A stretch of DNA of 64,000 nt from Opisthocomus hoazin (Eukaryota > Chordata > Aves > Opisthocomiformes > Opisthocomidae). A program made the position numbers and the translations under genes. A model generated the notes under the pieces. It saw only the letters and a list, made by a program, of their open reading frames with translations, made no database searches and was not told the DNA's origin. Position 1 is the first letter of the stretch. Each line of letters starts with the position of its first letter. The stretch spans positions 48,295,830-48,359,829 of the forward strand of contig NC_134454.1 of the NCBI RefSeq assembly GCF_030867145.1, read 5' to 3'. Of this stretch, positions 24,401 to 41,900 are shown in pieces.

Positions 24401-27400
24401 CCAGAATGACTGCAGAAAGTAAGGTAGCAGGCATCAGAGATGCAGCACTACACCTGACAACACACATGGGTATTTCTAAAACATGTGTTTCGCAGCATCA
24501 TTTTGTTGGGAAAGGCTATTGGGTTTCACTCAGAAGTAGGTTTTGGATCTTCTGGAGGTTGTGAGTACTGCAAGTGAACAGAACGAGGAAGAAGCATTTT
24601 AAAAAGAACAAAGTATGTATTTTCTTGTCTTCATGGTTTCTTTGCTCCTTAACTCACAAAGCTTGGCAGTAGCACAATGGAAACAAAAACTGCAGCAGAA
24701 ATCAAATTTTAAGAACACTGGAAAATAAATCTTCATGCAATTTAGCATGAAAAAAAGCACAGTCATGTTCCCTGTGAATGCAAGTGAAGGTGGCTGCTTC
24801 TGAGGCCTCTAATATATGTAAACAAATCCATGGATCAGGTGTCCAAGTGAAGTTTCAGGCTGGCCTTGTTGTCTATTTGCAGATAAGCCTTATTAAAAGT
24901 CAGCTAGGTTCAGTTTTGTGAACTGAATCTTTGTGAATGAAATTTTGCATCTGATTATATCCTTTCTTCCAAACAGTTTAGGTGCCCCTGCACTTCCCTG
25001 AAATTTCACTAATTATTTGATAAAGCCCTGCTTACAGAATGAGAGAAAACATCCCCATTCGTGATTTCATCTCAAACAATTCTTTCTTCAAAATAGCATA
25101 TTGGTTAAGTCCTAGCATTTCCCGCTATGACTTCCCAACAAAAAGAGTGCAGGGTATTGGGGACAGGCCGTAATTCAATATGGGCTCTCAGTCTGTTGTA
25201 TATCTTAATATAAGTACAAAGAGAGCTAGAAAGCAGAAGTGTCATCTTACATTATCACAGCCATCAAGGTATGCTCAAGTCCTTGGTTAACAGCCAGAAA
25301 TTGCAGTTAATCTTTAATATGTAAAAACTGATCAATTGATATTAACCATGGCTGGTACATGGCAGGATTTCTTATTTCACCAAGGAGACTAATTACAGAG
25401 CAAATACTGTGTAACTGATGTTCAGAAGCTAGCGTTGTTGTTTTCTTGGGGTTTTTTTGAAGTGGATATTCCCATTTTCCTATACTTCCAGTTGTCCCAG
25501 AATGATGTTTGCCAGGCGCCCTTATGGAGATCAGCAGTTAACCATTCACCATAGCAAAACTTCACTAATACAACTCCTCACGTTTGCTTTCCTGTAAGGT
25601 TTCAACAGAGTGAGATGACAAATACGTTGTCACCGTAGTCCTTAAAAATATTTTGAAAATTACTTCCCTGCATGGATTGTGTATGGGGATAATAAGCTTA
25701 TTCATTCTATTGTCAATGTTCAGAAATTGATTTAACATTAGCAAAGAAGAAAACCAATGCACACTAGAAAAAAACCCCAAACTTCCATTCTACTTAGTAG
25801 TCACAGACAGGGATGAGAAAATGACTGTTTTTAAAAGGAAAAGAAATAGTTTCGTACATGACAGTTAAATGAATTTCTCATCGGAGTTTCAAAAAGAAGC
25901 ACTTCATATGTAAGTGGAATAATTTCTTTTAATGGTTTTCCTTTCCTCGAGAGTACTTGTCTTTAGAAACTCATGACCAGCTACTGATAAATACAGCCAT
26001 TCACCAGGCAGATCGGAGAAACTGTTACACTTACAAGACCTTTAGGACAAGCACAGTCTATCTAAGAAGCACCAGCACATGGAAACCACATGCAAAACCT
26101 TTTTGCTTCCCAAATTAAAATGAAACAGTTCATTTTCACAATGAACATGAAAGCAAATAATGACTGCAGAACTTTATCACTGTACAGAACTGGCATCTAC
26201 CACATATGTAACATAGTGCCCAAATCACCTATTTAGACATACATGAGTGTAAGACACCATTAACAACAGTAGCTGTAATGTAGATAGGGCCTTAACAGGG
26301 TGGTCTAGATAGGACATTTTACTGATAACACATGTTCACTGGTATACCTTGTAATAGATGCAACTTCAGCTATCAGCAAGAATACAAAACCAAAGCAAGC
26401 CTGGAAACAAAAACACTGGAACACTTTCATCCAGAGCTTTAATTACCCGTAGCTTTTCTGGGAACAACTCTGTTGCTTTCTGTGTACACATGCATCACCT
26501 GCATTTGCTGTATCTTCAGAAAGGAACAACTCTGAAGAGAGACGCCACTTTCCCCAGCAGGACATATACCATTATGGAATCATTTGCTACTTTATAATAG
26601 TACTTCTAAAGTGAATGAAAGAAGAAAAAGAGAGCGCCACTGCAGTGGAATCACAGAACCAGATTTTATGTAATACTTGAAAGGTAACAGGTTTTACATT
26701 CTACCAGCATGCCTAACAGCAAATTAAACAAAATGTTAATGTTTACAGTGTCATGTATGGCAACTCTGGGTGAAGCTGTTACTTAAGAAAAACTGTGTAA
26801 ATACTGCATTATCTGCATGATCTGACTAACCCTGTCCCGTTCTTGATTATTCCACTCAGAAGAGAGGATGTTGAGCCAGAGCAGTTAGCAAGTTTTAAAG
26901 CATACAAATAGCTGTATTATCACATTTTATTTCCAAAAAAGTCAGAGGCTGACGCCTCTTTTGTGAGCTACATTCCCATTCACGTGCACATGCTTTGGAA
27001 AGTTATTTCCTTTCCACTTCCCATCTGTTCATAAAAAACACCTTGTTTTTCCAGCAACTTTTATTAACCCTAGTTCTGGGGCAGCAACAATGAACAGCAA
27101 CTCCCTGCACAGGGAGCTTACGCAGTCACTTCCCTGGCAGCATTTTGATCTTACCTCCCACTTTGAATGTACAGGCCATTGCCATTTCCTTCTGAACATG
27201 AGCTTTTTGAGCACCACCAGTTGAGCTCCATATAAATTTCCTCCATAGTTCCTGCCAAGCAGTGTGGATGCTCTCCATAACAGGCTTAGCTAGTCAGCTT
27301 AACAGCTAAATTCTAACTGGTATTTCTGCTCTGCAGCTTGTTCAAGTAGCCATTGGGACGAGTGAGACTTTTTTAAAAGTTTGTAAGGAGATTCAGGTTG

Positions 27401-28599
27401 AAGGAATTCATCTATAAGCAGCACACGGACAGACTCACAACTGAACAGCTGTTACATTTTAATTATTTGAGATACCTCATCTTGCTTTTCTTTCAAAAAG
27501 TATTTATGAAATGCAAGCTTAAGACTTGCTTTATCTGCAACAAGGAAATTCAGCTTCAGTAACTTTTAGTCCAAGTGCTCCCTTATGTGCATGGCTTTCA
27601 GACTCAGGAAAGATACTGTGCACAAAAACCTGCGGGTCCATGAAGTCTGAACTGGTGCGAGTTAAGCTGCAGAACTAGTCTCCTGCCCCTCCAGCCCAAA
27701 TGCAAGACAGGATGAGTCAGCACCCAAAAACCAAAGCAAGTCTTCCCCCCCTACCCCTTTTTGGCATTACCGATCTATCCTCCTCTGCAGCAACTACTTG
27801 TACCCAAAACACATCTGAGCAGCAGTGTAACAGCTATTAATCATGTTTGTGCAGCACAGATACCCACAGAAGAGTCCTCTCACAAGAGGAGGTACAGGGC
27901 CCAGGCTAACTCACCACATCAAGTATCCAGGGATTAAGAGTGGCCCAGCTTCATTTTCCACAGAAACAGCATTCCTGTGTTCCTCCCCAGCCAGAGCAGG
28001 CACAGGGGGAGGACAGTGTTAAGTGTACTACACAGCCCATGAAACAAGCTTTCTTTTCAAACAGCTCAGGTGCTTTAGGTGCTCCTGCTATATCCTACAA
28101 TACTCAAAAGGAGACAACAGCTCCAGCTATAGCTCTAGCTACACAAGTGTGGTACTGTGAGGTGGCACAGGAAAACACTAAGTGGAGTTAAGATGAGATC
28201 AGATGCTGCATACAGGTCCTGAAAACACTGAAGATCTTTGTTATGAAGTACAAAGAACCAGAGATGGTATAGTCTCTGGGTCACAGGACTAAGCCAGAAT
28301 TCACTTGCAGACATTCTGGGGAGCAAGCAGTTTCAAAGAACAAGGGTCATATTTTCAGTCACTTCTGCTTCAGTTGATAAATACATTTTTCCACTTCCCA
28401 CATTAAAATAAGTGGTGTCACAGATACTACAGTCCATTTTGTAACAGCTGTTAGCCCTTCCCAGGTAGGGCTGCATTTCAGTAACTGACAAAGCGGTATG
28501 CATACAGGCATCCTAAAACGTACTACTAACCAAAGCCTAGTTGATAAAAGTCCCCAGTGGAAAAAAAAAAACAGACTAAAAAGCCAAGTCATCTGTACA
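18461..28599. other. Intergenic between convergent FBP2 and CTSL; no gene recognised
   Basis: About 10 kb. I see no exon of a known protein family, no RNA gene and no full transposon. Two GC-richer patches stand out, 21310-21500 and 22450-22780, the latter with several CpGs and a palindrome. An alternating purine-pyrimidine (TG/CA-like) tract lies at about 19583-19640. Open frames such as 20528-20881 have no recognisable domain. Confidence 0.6.
22499..22517. repeat. Nested palindrome in a GC-rich patch
   Basis: CACCTCCGCGGAGGAGGTG contains the perfect 12-bp palindrome CCTCCGCGGAGG (22501-22512), and its ends (CACCTCC and GGAGGTG) also pair as a 7-bp stem around a 5-base loop. Function unknown. 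Confidence 0.8.
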
Positions 28600-28903
28600 C
28601 ATTGGAATTTAAGTGTTTATTTAAAATGTAAACATTTGGGCACATTGCAATTTAAAAAAGGAAAAAATACAAAGAAGAATCTATTAGATTAAGCAGTCAA
28701 ATGCTGGCAATATTACAAGCTGTTTACATATGAACATTTACATTAATTTAAAAGAAGTGGCATGACACCAACATGTAAAACATACTTCAAAAGTTTACAA
28801 AAAAATCAAGCTGACTTTTAGGATACAGGTCTACCACATGTGTGAACATGGGTTTGGTCATCAGCTTAAATCCCCTCTTGCACTGAAATGTTCAGTCTTC
28901 AAA
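28600..28903 (-). other. CTSL: CTSL 3' UTR (inferred)
   Basis: From the CTSL stop (28904-28906) to just past the first minus-strand AATAAA. The end is inferred from the signal. Confidence 0.65.
28616..28621 (-). terminator. CTSL: Poly(A) signal AATAAA for CTSL
   Basis: Plus-strand TTTATT, the complement of AATAAA, 283 bp downstream of the CTSL stop on the minus strand. Cleavage is expected near 28600. Confidence 0.65.
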
Positions 28904-33418
<4,515 letters not shown>

Positions 33419-33428
33419 GCTGGCGGAT

Positions 33429-33744
33429 CTGCGGGGGGCGGCGGCGGTCAGGCCGGGCCAGGATAGGCCCGCACAGCTCATCCCCCCCGCTCCTCCGCCA
33501 GCCCACCGCAGGGGAGGAGAGCGGACCGCGCCCCCAGCGGAGCCCCGCAGGGAGGCTGACTGCCCCCGCCGCCGGGCCCTTCCCGCAGGCCCCGCACCGA
33601 ACGGGGCCCTCCGCCGCGGCTGTAAACCAGCTCGGGCGGCGGGGCCGGAATGGCGGCCCCCTTCCCGGCGGGAGCCGCCGCGCCGCACGGCAAGGAGAGA
33701 GCCGAGGCCCGCCCGCCGCACAGCCCCCACCTGGCCCCTCTCAC
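33429..33744 (-). other. CTSL: CTSL intron in the 5' UTR
   Basis: 316 bp of GC-rich DNA between the inferred noncoding exon (donor GGGAG|GTGAG) and the acceptor CCGCCCCCCGCAG that begins the exon holding the start codon. A noncoding first exon is also the arrangement in mammalian CTSL. Confidence 0.7.
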
Positions 33745-33775
33745 CTCTCCCGGTCCCGCCGACTCCCCGGCCCAG
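33745..33775 (-). other. CTSL: CTSL noncoding first exon (inferred)
   Basis: The 3' end is set by a strong donor (GGGAG|GTGAG) at 33745/33744. The 5' end is estimated as about 30 bp downstream of the TATA element at 33805-33800. The exon would be only about 31 nt long. Confidence 0.6.
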
Positions 33776-33799
33776 GCACGCTCGCCCCCCGCCGCCGCT

Positions 33800-33842
33800 C
33801 TTATAGCCGCCGCGGCCCTGCCCGCCCCGCCGCGGCGATTGG
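33800..33842 (-). promoter_or_regulatory. CTSL: CTSL core promoter: CCAAT, GC box, TATA
   Basis: Read on the minus strand: CCAAT at 33842-33838, a GC box GGGGCGG at 33828-33822 (Sp1-type), then TATAAG at 33805-33800, in the usual order and spacing. The predicted start is near 33775. The elements lie at the centre of a CpG island and just upstream of the inferred noncoding exon. Confidence 0.7.
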
Positions 33843-36296
33843 CGCCCGCGAAGGGCCTCGCCCCGCCGGGCCGCACCTCCCGCCGGGGCCCAGGCCGCGG
33901 ACGGAGGCCTCGCCGGGGCGGGGGCCCAGCGGGGCGGTCCCCCTGTCCGGGAGCTGCTGACGACGGCGTGGGGTCGCGGCGGGGGCATCCCGCAGGGCCG
34001 CAGCCGCTGCGCCGGGCGGTGTGGGTCAGTTTTGTGGCCCCGTGGTATCTGAGAACTGCTTTTCCCTGCCTCTGGACCCCAGCCTGGTGGGAGCCGGGTG
34101 TCTTAGCGCCGGTGTGGCCGGCGTTTTTGTGCGTGGCGTCCGCTAACATCTACCGAGAAACACCGTTTGGGACACCGAGAGCGGCAGCACGGGCGAGGTG
34201 CCGAAAGACGGACACATGGACGTGGCCTGCGCCGCACCAGGGGTCGACAGGCTGTGGTTTTCAACAGGGAGCGTGGCCTTGGTAGAGCGGTAACCGCAGG
34301 AGCCACGCCAGGTTCCCCCTCAAGCTCCTGCAAAGCCAACGTCGCTGGCGGCTTTAGCTTGCAGACCCGAAAGTGAATATTTAGAGTGAAAAACAGGGTT
34401 TGTAGACTGTTGCACAACAGCGAAAAGGAAGAAATCATATGATGCATGCTTCTGCCTTTTTTTGATGTCTTAAGACGTTAAAACGAGCAATACGTGTTTC
34501 CTTACCCAGATTATCCCGGGAGCAGTCTTCTACCCCAAGGTAGCCCCGTGGAGCCAGATACAGAAAGAAAAGTTGGAGGGGTTGTCTCGTCTGTTGGAAG
34601 TACCTGTGCAAATCTCCTGCCACTGAACTGGTGTACCGATTCCACAAAAAAAACGTGTAAATACACCCAAAAATGATGCTTCTTGATTAGTCAGTAATTG
34701 CAAGCAAGCCTTGTAAAACCTGTCAGAAAAGAAGGTATTTTAAAGCTGAACTACTTACTGAAGTGAAAGCTTGCGTACGAAGACTGAAGACTGATCTGGC
34801 AGGATGATTTATACGTCTGCAGCCATGCCACTTTGAGCAGGAATGTAAAACATGAAAATGATTTCTTCAAAATACGACTGCAGCAAATGCACGCTGGCTG
34901 CATTACAATTTTTAGGAATTACTTGCTCATCATTTTAATATTTACTTGCTTTGCAAAGCTCTGTTATCAAATTTCTAGGGCTCTTTGTGGCTGAAATTTC
35001 TAAAAGTTCTTGTTTTGCCTTAAACTGTTACATGGCCAGTGGCCGACTGACTGTGCAGACACCACAGAAAAGTCTCCTGGAAGGAAGAAAAAGAGTGTGA
35101 CATACACTGCCACAATTAGTGTTGCATGCTTGCACAAATTAGAATAGTTAATAGTGTATGTAGGTTCAAAAAATTAAGCTGGATATCCTTGTGCTTTCTG
35201 TTCAACCATTTGAATTTCCAGCTGTCAAAAAACAGTTTCAACAGGAAAATAACCTATTCCCTTATCTGCAAAGCAAAATGAAAATGCATGCACTAAGACT
35301 ACGTGTTTGTCTCTTTCCAGCACAAAGCTTTTCACTACCTAACCAAGTCACATGTAAATACCTCATGAGTTAGATGAACTTCATACAGTTTGACTAACTT
35401 GTAGGTAGGGTTTTTTGTGGAGTTTTTTTGAGGTGTGCAGTATTTGAAAAGTTTTTACTTAACAGCTTTTTGCTGATACTTTCTGTCTAGCAGAGCTGCT
35501 CAGTCCTATTCATGTTAGCTTTGTTTCTGCAATTGTATCTGATATCAGCTGAGCACTGTAAGGCTACAATTAAGTTCTTAATGAACTATGGGCGAAGACT
35601 TCTTTTCTAAAAGGGCAAGATATTTAGCTGGCATGATGGGAGATAAGGTCAAAATTACAGAAGGTCTTGCACCATAAATCACATGTCTGCTGCTCTGTAA
35701 TGTGCCCTGAGATGCACCAAGACGAACCAGTGCTTTTCCAGATGGTATGATGTCCTGTCTCCTTGGGGAAGTTACCATGTTGTCAGTTAGCATGTGATAC
35801 CACTGTGCTACCTCTTCCTGTGAATTCTCTTGGTGCATGCACACACACACATATGCCAAATACCATTTTTATGAAGAAGGTAAGTTCACACTACAGGTTT
35901 ATTTGACTACCGTACATAGGGAAATGTTAACTGAGAATTTGTAGAAATTCTTGAAGGAGACGGGAAGACTTTCACCTTTGGCACGTTGACTTGTGGCTTG
36001 TACTGAGTCATAACTGTTGTTTGGACATACCAGTTCCTGCGATATTTTGCGAAGGAAGCCTGAGAGCCCAGGTGCAGAAACATAAGCATATGCTAGAGAA
36101 ATCAGCTGTGGTCAGAACATGGTCGTCACAAGAGTTCCATTTAGAAACCTGTGATAGGAAGCTGGACTAGGACTACCTCCAACATCGGGATGAACATTTC
36201 ACCTCCGAGAGTTGCATTACATTGTCATCAGTGGGAAGACTGCCAGCCATGCTGCAGAGACTCTGCATGACTTCAGTCAAGGAAAAAACGCCATAC

Positions 36297-36329
36297 TGCA
36301 CAGCTGCTAGATATTGCACAGCTGCTAGA
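36297..36329 (+). repeat. 18-bp-period tandem duplication
   Basis: TGCACAGCTGCTAGA occurs at 36297-36311 and 36315-36329, separated by three bases. Short, probably replication slippage. Confidence 0.85.
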
Positions 36330-37093
36330 CACTCCTCTGTCCTGGCACTGCTCCTGCTGCTTTGGTCTGTGCACTATGATGGATTCACAGCCTAAACAGA
36401 CAAGCCCAGCATGCTGGTGGTCTGCTGAAGTGAACAGAGGATCAGTGGCAGCAGTTAGAGGTAATAACTGGGCAGATACTGTTGGAAGTCATTTTCCATC
36501 AAACTGTGCAATCTTGTGATGCCCTGCTGCAGTCGCACCAGCCACAGCAGTCTTTGCACTGTTGAAAACATCTCTGCCGGGACTAGCAACTGCCTGGGGG
36601 TCGTGTGTGCAAAAAAATTCCTTCCAGGTTAGCAGCGAGACGGGGTAAAATCAAGAGCTCCTTCAGTTCTGTTGCTCAAAAGCTCAACTGAGGACATGCC
36701 ATCTACTGCAGAGGAGATCTAGGTAGCCCTGCTAATAACAGTAGTCACAGTCCTTTCTGCAATAACCTGAAGATCAAAACTTTGAAGGAAAAAGACCCTT
36801 GTCCATTGATTTACATTTCTCCTTTTAGAGGGTAACTTTCAAAACTGCTTTGAAAAAAACAGCTTTTGAGGAACTCTATATATGCAGAACTTCAACTGTT
36901 TTGCCAAAGGCATGCCACTCTTGTAAGACGCAGGAACAACATCTTCTAGTAACAGGTCATGTTCCCATTACAACAGCCAAAAGATTGCCAACCGCCATGT
37001 AGCTATCTGGCCCTGCAAGTTTGTGCATTTCTCAGTAGTTCCAAGACCTTGCGCAGCGGTGGTGTGTTGCCTCTGCAGCTGGAGGGGTGAACT

Positions 37094-37128
37094 CAGCGTT
37101 GATCTGCATTGATCAGCGTTGACCTGCA
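37094..37128 (+). repeat. 20-bp-period imperfect tandem duplication
   Basis: CAGCGTTGATCTGCA (37094-37108) and CAGCGTTGACCTGCA (37114-37128) differ at one base. Short local duplication. Confidence 0.8.
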
Positions 37129-38887
37129 GTCTCATCAATATGACTCAGCTGCCCCTGCACATCTCTGGAACCACTCTGTGTATTGGAACTTGTTTTCTAC
37201 TTGTAAATCCTTATTCTTCTTTGTTCTCCTGGTACAGATGCACAGAGGAAAGGTTCAGCCTGTATCTGCCAGAAAAAGATCCAGAAATCAGAAAAGCAAA
37301 GCCCATTTGTAATGGTTGTTGACTTACAAAGCTACTACAGGCTGGCAATGTGTGAAAAACATCTGTGCAATGTAAACAGAGTAAGCTATGTCACGCTCAA
37401 CAGTGACTAGAGTGTGGCACAAGCAACTCCCACAGACCAGCTATCTCAAGGTAACTCATGTGCTGTGATCATTCCTGAAGTAAAAACAAGTGGTTTTTTG
37501 GATGCCATTTCTCCAGACAGCAAGGAACGACATTTTATTTAAGCAAATGTTGATTTCTGCATCGCTATGAAGACTACGTTCAGGATCTTTATTCCTGGAA
37601 CACAAAAAGCTGAGCTGTCTTACTTAAAAGGTTATGATGCTGAACATGTTTATTTATACCATGTTGAAGGCCTCTGACTTAAATCTACCTATTCTATTCT
37701 TTATCTATTCTATCATTTTTTACCTACACAATGACTTAAGAATGGACTTCTACAGCAGCATAGTCTTAGTCAAGGTGTATCTTAAACTGTTCTTCTCAAA
37801 TGCAGATTACTGTATTTCATTGGAAGCTTTCACTGACCAACTTTTATTAGATGCGACAAAGAAACAAACCCAAAACCAACCAACCAAATTCCAGTCAAAT
37901 ATGTACTTCTGTTCAGCCAAACATTGATCCAGTTTAGAAAAGCACAGGTATGTTTCAGAGACCACTGTGCTGTTTTTACATGCCAGAGTATGGTTTATGC
38001 GTAAGAAATGCCAGGGTCACGTTTGCATGTAGGAAGATGAAACTTTAAAAAAATAGGTCAACTTTCTTTACAGGAAAACTACTCATGTTTGTCTTCTATT
38101 TTACAGTAAAGATTCTTCTCACGGAAAAAAAGCACAGCAAATTTCCAACACCAGAGTGACTGTTTCTGAAAGCTAGCAGGATGTGAGAAGACAATTATAG
38201 AATGGATATCCCTATGCCATCTTAAGAAATGCTGCTCACTTTAATACTTCTTTTTAGTGCCAGTTTCAGAAGAGTTTTAGGAACTGCAGGTATTTTTTGC
38301 CTTGCTTGATTTGAACATGGCTGGTAAAAAGGCTACCAAAAAAGTATGAGCAGTTTCTCTTCTGTTTTGCAGCTCCATGGAAAGTAACCAGCCTTCCTCC
38401 CCTACCTAGGCATTCCTCACCAAAGATCTGAGGTGGCTCTCGAGTTTATAATGTCCCTCTGGCATTAACGACATTTGTAAGTACTCACTTAAGAATCTTT
38501 GTTTTGGATTCTCCCTAGTAAAAAATCAGACTCAAACTGTGCTTCAGCTGGAGCACCCATAGTGAAGTTAGTTGCATCATTATTAGGTTAGAAAAGGAAG
38601 CAGCATCTGCTTCGAGGGAACATAAATAGGGTTCTGAGAGTTTTCTGAAGACCTGGGAGATGGCTGGGGGGCAGTGACACAACTCTTCTGAAACACCTCT
38701 TTGTTTTCAGCAGTCTTGTGATCTCCCAGAACCATCAGTTCCTTACTCAAGTTCCAGATAAGAAACTGCATTCCAGCTTCTCTGCTGGCCCACAAGGCGA
38801 AGGCGACTTCGTTTGCTTCTCAGTGTCTTACCTGGTCACAGGAGCTGTGGAATGATGCAAGGGATTACCTGCCTTGCAAGAAAGGCC

Positions 38888-38908
38888 GGGGGGGGGGGGG
38901 GGGGGGGG
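38888..38908 (+). repeat. Uninterrupted G homopolymer (21 bases)
   Basis: 21 consecutive G followed by CGG. It can form a G-quadruplex and is a likely place for sequencing or assembly length error. Confidence 0.9.
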
Positions 38909-41900
38909 CGGTCCTAGAATCACCACTACTTCAGGGTTAGGGTTTCTCAAAAGCAATATTATCTTCCTACGAGGTTTTCTGACAAAGTTATTTTTGTATG
39001 CGTGAAAAAAGTGAGTTGTTTTGATTTCTTTTTTCTTTTACCTTAACTTGTATTTTTTTAGAGAGGCTAAATACTGAGTCGTACCTGAAGTCATTTTTGA
39101 AGCTTTGACCATGGTGTAACTCACGTACTTAAAATGTCAAACCACAGTTTGATTGATTCCTTATTCTTTACTCGGTGTCTTCTCCTGATTTCTGGTGGAT
39201 AGTAGTTTCTGAGTTTCGGGACTTGTGATTTTAAAAGCTAACCTGGGGAAATAGTGGGAGGATGTGGGGAAGTATCATATTGAATTGCTGATGTAGAAGT
39301 TCACAGGTACAGAGTAATTTCCAGGTTATATTGATGTTTCTTTAAAATTTAAAGGACACTGGTGTTTTTTGCACTCATACTAAAAAGATTTTTTTTCAGT
39401 TTTTACACAAAAGTAGTTACTATTTCCGGATCCTCTTAATTTAAAGTTTTATTCTAACAAGTTGGAAGTTCAAAATCCTGTCTGTATTGTAATGTTCCTC
39501 TGACCAAGGCCGATTTTTTGCTGCCCATCTCTACTCTAGACATCACAGTGAAGGCATTTTAACAGAATTCAGAGTAGGCTTTGGGGAGTATTTCGTATAC
39601 TATTTAATATTTGAAATCACATTTTGATTTAAACAAACAACCATCCGCCATTTCTGTTTTGAAACGGAAGCAGTAATAAAGTTCAGAGAACTATAAATGT
39701 TTAAGTGCTTGAGTGCAATATTTGTGCTTCTGTTATAAACAGTTGCAGAGCATGAAAGAAATATCTGTTTGTCTGTCTCCTGTTATTCTTTGAGCAGTGG
39801 TGTCTAAAGGGCAAGCTGACATGCTGGAAAGCATTTCCCATGATAAGGTTAAAGACCGCGAGTGATGTGAGGAATTATTTTTAAACTTAAAAGTTACAGG
39901 CTGGGCTTCATTAACAGATCATGTGAGGGAAGTTTAAACAAAAGCTGCTTGCAAAAGGGGAGAGAGGCAATTGAAACAATCAAATACTGGTTTAAAGTTT
40001 GTTTTCCTGAAAATCAGGTAAGAGGAAGAAGAGACCGGTGCACAGGCTTTTTGGGTAAGAGCAGTGGTGAGTCACAGCTGCTATTATTCCTGCTTCACCA
40101 AGGGGAATACTGAGGCAAAAAGAAGCAGTACCACGCTGTTGTGGCCACTGAAATCAAATGAATGACCTGTGGATAGATCTCTGTAGGCTCTTCAGTACAG
40201 AGGTTAGCGATGGTAAATCATAATGCATCTTTTTTCCCTCTTCTGCTAATCGAAAGAAATGCAAAGGTTAGCTCGTTTTGGTATAGATCAGTGCAACATG
40301 CATTGCCTTGCCTGTCTCTGAGAGCCAGTTGAAGCATACTCAGCCCATTGAACACCAGGACGCTGGTGATTACTGTCAGATTTACATAATTGTTTCAAGT
40401 AATTTAATGACTGTTTAATCACTGTGGCAGACACACACTACACCAAGTCTTTTATAGGACCTTTCTGGCCACCAAGGACCTGCTTGATTGGAATCTTCTC
40501 ACCATCAGTGGAGCAGAGTTTCTTTTGATGTCTCCCTCTTTGATCACCCTCAACCCATGGAGCACCCTCTATGTACACCCTCCACCTTCAGGACAGGACA
40601 GCAAAGGAAAAGGACTTCTGCACTGGTTCCTCATAGGCCACTGAAAGTGAGTACGCGCAAGGGGACATTCATCTGGGTGTGAGATGAAGCTGGCTTAGTG
40701 AGCGGGCAGTGCGAAACAAGATATTTTAGGGAACTGTTTCTCATGGCAGCGGTGTCTTGATGACTCCATGACAAACACACACACAGCGCGGCAGCTGCAG
40801 AGCTGCGAGCTGAGTGCTGCTTCTCTGGCTTGTCTCATGAGCAGCTACAAGCTTGTGCAATTTCCTCTTGCTCCACATGGGAACATCCATAGGGATTTTG
40901 CTAGACCTTACCCTTAGGCTTGCAGAAGAGCACAGTGTGTGACTGACACCACATTCATGCAATCGCTTCTCATCCCCATCACCAGAGTCTTCCTCTGCTC
41001 TTACAGCAGGCGATCTCCTGGTGTGTGGCCATGCCGTGCTAGAGAAGCAGGCTGGCGTGGGGTGATCACTGTGATGCCTGTGGTAGCATACAGATGTGGC
41101 CCAGCTGCCTGTTATTTGGGCCTGCTCAGGTCTGAGCCTCACCGTTCACACCATTTACTTGCAGATTCCTCCCTCCCTGAGCAGTATCGCTGCAAGTCAG
41201 AGACTCAGGTATCAGCCAAGTAAGCTATTTTACACCCCAGCTTGCAACCAACTCCTTACCTACAATGCCCATGATTTAATGCAAAAAATCTGACCTTTGC
41301 CTGTGGCTGGAGAGGCGGTGATGAAACCCCTTTGCCCAGGGGCTGTCCCGATGCTGCGTGCCTGGGTTGCCTTCTGCTCCCCTGCCCCGTGACAGCGGTC
41401 CCAAACGCCTCCCATTAGCATGCAGGGCAGACAGCCAAGCACACACAGCAAATCCAAACAGAGCGGTGGTGGCTGTTTCCTCTCCCTCAGCTCACTTTTT
41501 TTTTAAGGATTTTCTGTATGATTGAACAAACAGCTGTTCAATACACAGGCTGTGTTTGAGGGAGGACAGTTTGGACTCCTTTTGGCTTTCTTTAGTTGGT
41601 GAAGGCTGGGGCAGCCGTGCTGGGGGAGGACAGGAGCCACAGGCTGACGTGTCCCTCCTCTGTGCCGTGGGAATGAGTTTGCCCGAGTGAACACAGGCTG
41701 CTGCAGCTGCCATCTCTGCTGACAGAGGTTTTCCTTGCTGCGGGTTTCAATGCAAATTCGCACAGGCACTCAGTCCTGACACTGGGATCTAGAACTGGGT
41801 ACACTCACAGTCTGGCTGCAAAGGGTTAATCTCCACATACTTTTATGGAGACAGACAGAAAGTAAGAAAGGGAGAAAGGAAGAAACATGCAAAAGATTCA

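Noticed and set aside
33419-33490. Upstream in-frame ATG extending the CTSL N-terminus
   Set aside because: It lies beyond a strong splice acceptor ending at 33429, and the extension would place about 21 non-hydrophobic residues before the signal peptide.
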